A stretch of 6,522 bases of DNA from an uncultured Devosia sp. (GTDB lineage: Bacteria > Pseudomonadota > Alphaproteobacteria > Rhizobiales > Devosiaceae), in contig NZ_CAMLHM010000094.1 in NCBI RefSeq assembly GCF_946479885.1, positions 1-6,522 on the forward strand, in the 5' to 3' direction. Made by a program: the position numbers and the translations under genes. Of the stretch, positions 5,938 through 6,522 are shown one piece after another (within the stretch, counting starts at the first letter, position 1; every line of letters begins with the position of its first letter). The notes under the pieces were generated by a model, which saw only the letters and a program-made list of their open reading frames with translations, was not told where the DNA came from and made no database searches.

Positions 5938-6415
5938 GCGCACTGCCCGCCAGTTCCTCGATCATCGCCCTGGGGCTGGCATCCGCCAGGAAGCTGCAGC
6001 GCAGGATGGCCATCTGGTGGCTCTCCGGCCACATGACCAGGCTGCCGGCGAAATCGACGCCCCGTGCCGCTGGCAGATCATACTCCGCCCACACCCAGTC
6101 GGCCCCACCAAAAGCCACGACGTCCGGCCCGCTTGAGCGCCGGGAGTCGACAATCCCACCCTCCGGGCGATCGGCAATGGCTCCGACCATGAACCAATAA
6201 TCCACCTGACCCAGTGGGATGTTGGCGGCGATATCCTGTGCCGTCAGCCCGGCCGGTGCGGGCTGCTGTCCATCACGAACGCAGACCAGCTGCGTCTCGG
6301 GACACCGCTTGCCACAGGCGTAGCGCGTCTCGCCATCGGCAAAGCCGAGTGGAGCCGATGAGGCCACCGGCGCCGCGGCCAAGGTCAGCACTGCCGCCAA
6401 AAGGCATGCCTTCAT
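5930..6415 (-). CDS. Small secreted protein of unknown function
   Basis: A 161-residue protein that I cannot place in a family. Residues 1-21 are a clear signal peptide (MKACLLAAVLTLAAAPVASSA), so the product should be exported. The mature part has four cysteines (C34, C38, C45, C140), enough for two disulfides, and is rich in Trp and aromatic residues (VDYWFMVGA at 71-79, GGADWVWAEYDL at 103-114, GSLVMWPESHQMAILRCSF at 124-142), which suggests a compact beta-rich domain. ATG at 6415 is preferred to a GTG at 6481, because the signal peptide begins there and the longer version would overlap the upstream gene. The ribosome binding site is unusual: a run of seven G (6421-6427), five bases before the ATG. 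It lies 20 bases after the upstream gene on the same strand and is probably translated from the same mRNA. Confidence 0.82.
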   Translation of the reverse strand: MKACLLAAVLTLAAAPVASSAPLGFADGETRYACGKRCPETQLVCVRDGQQPAPAGLTAQDIAANIPLGQVDYWFMVGAIADRPEGGIVDSRRSSGPDVVAFGGADWVWAEYDLPAARGVDFAGSLVMWPESHQMAILRCSFLADASPRAMIEELAGSARR

Positions 6416-6435
6416 CGTCGCCCCCCCGTGATTGA

Positions 6436-6522
6436 CTAGCCCCGGCCGCGATAGGGCGGAACGCCCTGGTCGGGCAGCCACACGCCGTCGGGCGGCGCGC
6501 CCGTCTGCCAGAACACGTCGAT
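6436..6522 (-). CDS. C-terminal end of an unidentified protein, rest beyond the window
   Basis: On the minus strand the frame is open from the right edge to a TAG at plus positions 6436-6438, giving the last 28 residues of a protein (starting IDVFWQTGAPPDGVW, ending PPYRGRG). Nearly every codon ends in G or C, as in the other genes here, which supports real coding. It has no start in the window and is too short for an ATG search to report. The stop is 20 bases before the ATG of the small secreted protein, so the two look like an operon. Family unknown. Confidence 0.65.
   Translation of the reverse strand: MDVFWQTGAPPDGVWLPDQGVPPYRGRG

Noticed and set aside
4960..5943. Open frame of 327 residues on the minus strand
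   Set aside because: It is the antisense shadow of the LLM oxidoreductase, with no domain and no plausible start context.

Overview
This is an ordinary-looking chromosomal stretch of a GC-rich Gram-negative bacterium, most likely an alphaproteobacterium of the Hyphomicrobiales (Devosia-like). The placement rests on the protein set (OmpA-family envelope protein with a long low-complexity stalk, YqhA/UPF0114, DUF533/TerB-like, periplasmic alpha-carbonic anhydrase, LLM flavin oxidoreductase) and on a textbook GGAAC-N16-CGTT promoter, the signature of the alphaproteobacterial general stress sigma factor EcfG. No mobile element, CRISPR array, rRNA or tRNA was seen, and no gene-free stretch exceeds about 210 bases.

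Layout: (1) bases 1-1781, plus strand, the 3' part of a large modular OmpA-family gene whose start lies left of the window; it closes with a strong intrinsic terminator at 1804-1829. (2) 1913-2428, plus strand, a YqhA-type multi-pass membrane protein. (3) 2611-3003, plus strand, an unrecognised small single-span envelope protein preceded by the EcfG-type promoter and followed by two hairpins, the second a strong terminator. (4) 3185-3868, plus strand, a DUF533/TerB-like membrane-anchored protein whose ribosome binding site can pair with a perfect upstream complement. It converges on (5) 3910-4662, minus strand, a secreted alpha-carbonic anhydrase, with a long hairpin between the two stop codons. 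(6) 4870-5910, plus strand, an LLM-class flavin-dependent oxidoreductase, divergent from the carbonic anhydrase. (7) 5930-6415, minus strand, a small secreted protein of unknown function, 20 bases downstream of (8) the last 28 codons of another minus-strand gene that enters from the right edge; 7 and 8 look like an operon.

How they fit together: five or six of the eight products are predicted to be in or outside the inner membrane, so this is an envelope-rich neighbourhood, but apart from genes 7-8 they look like separate transcription units rather than one pathway. The most useful leads are the EcfG promoter in front of the uncharacterised 130-residue protein, the possible RNA switch before the DUF533 gene, and the layered repeats in the OmpA-family protein. 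I found no convincing evidence of a wholly new system here.
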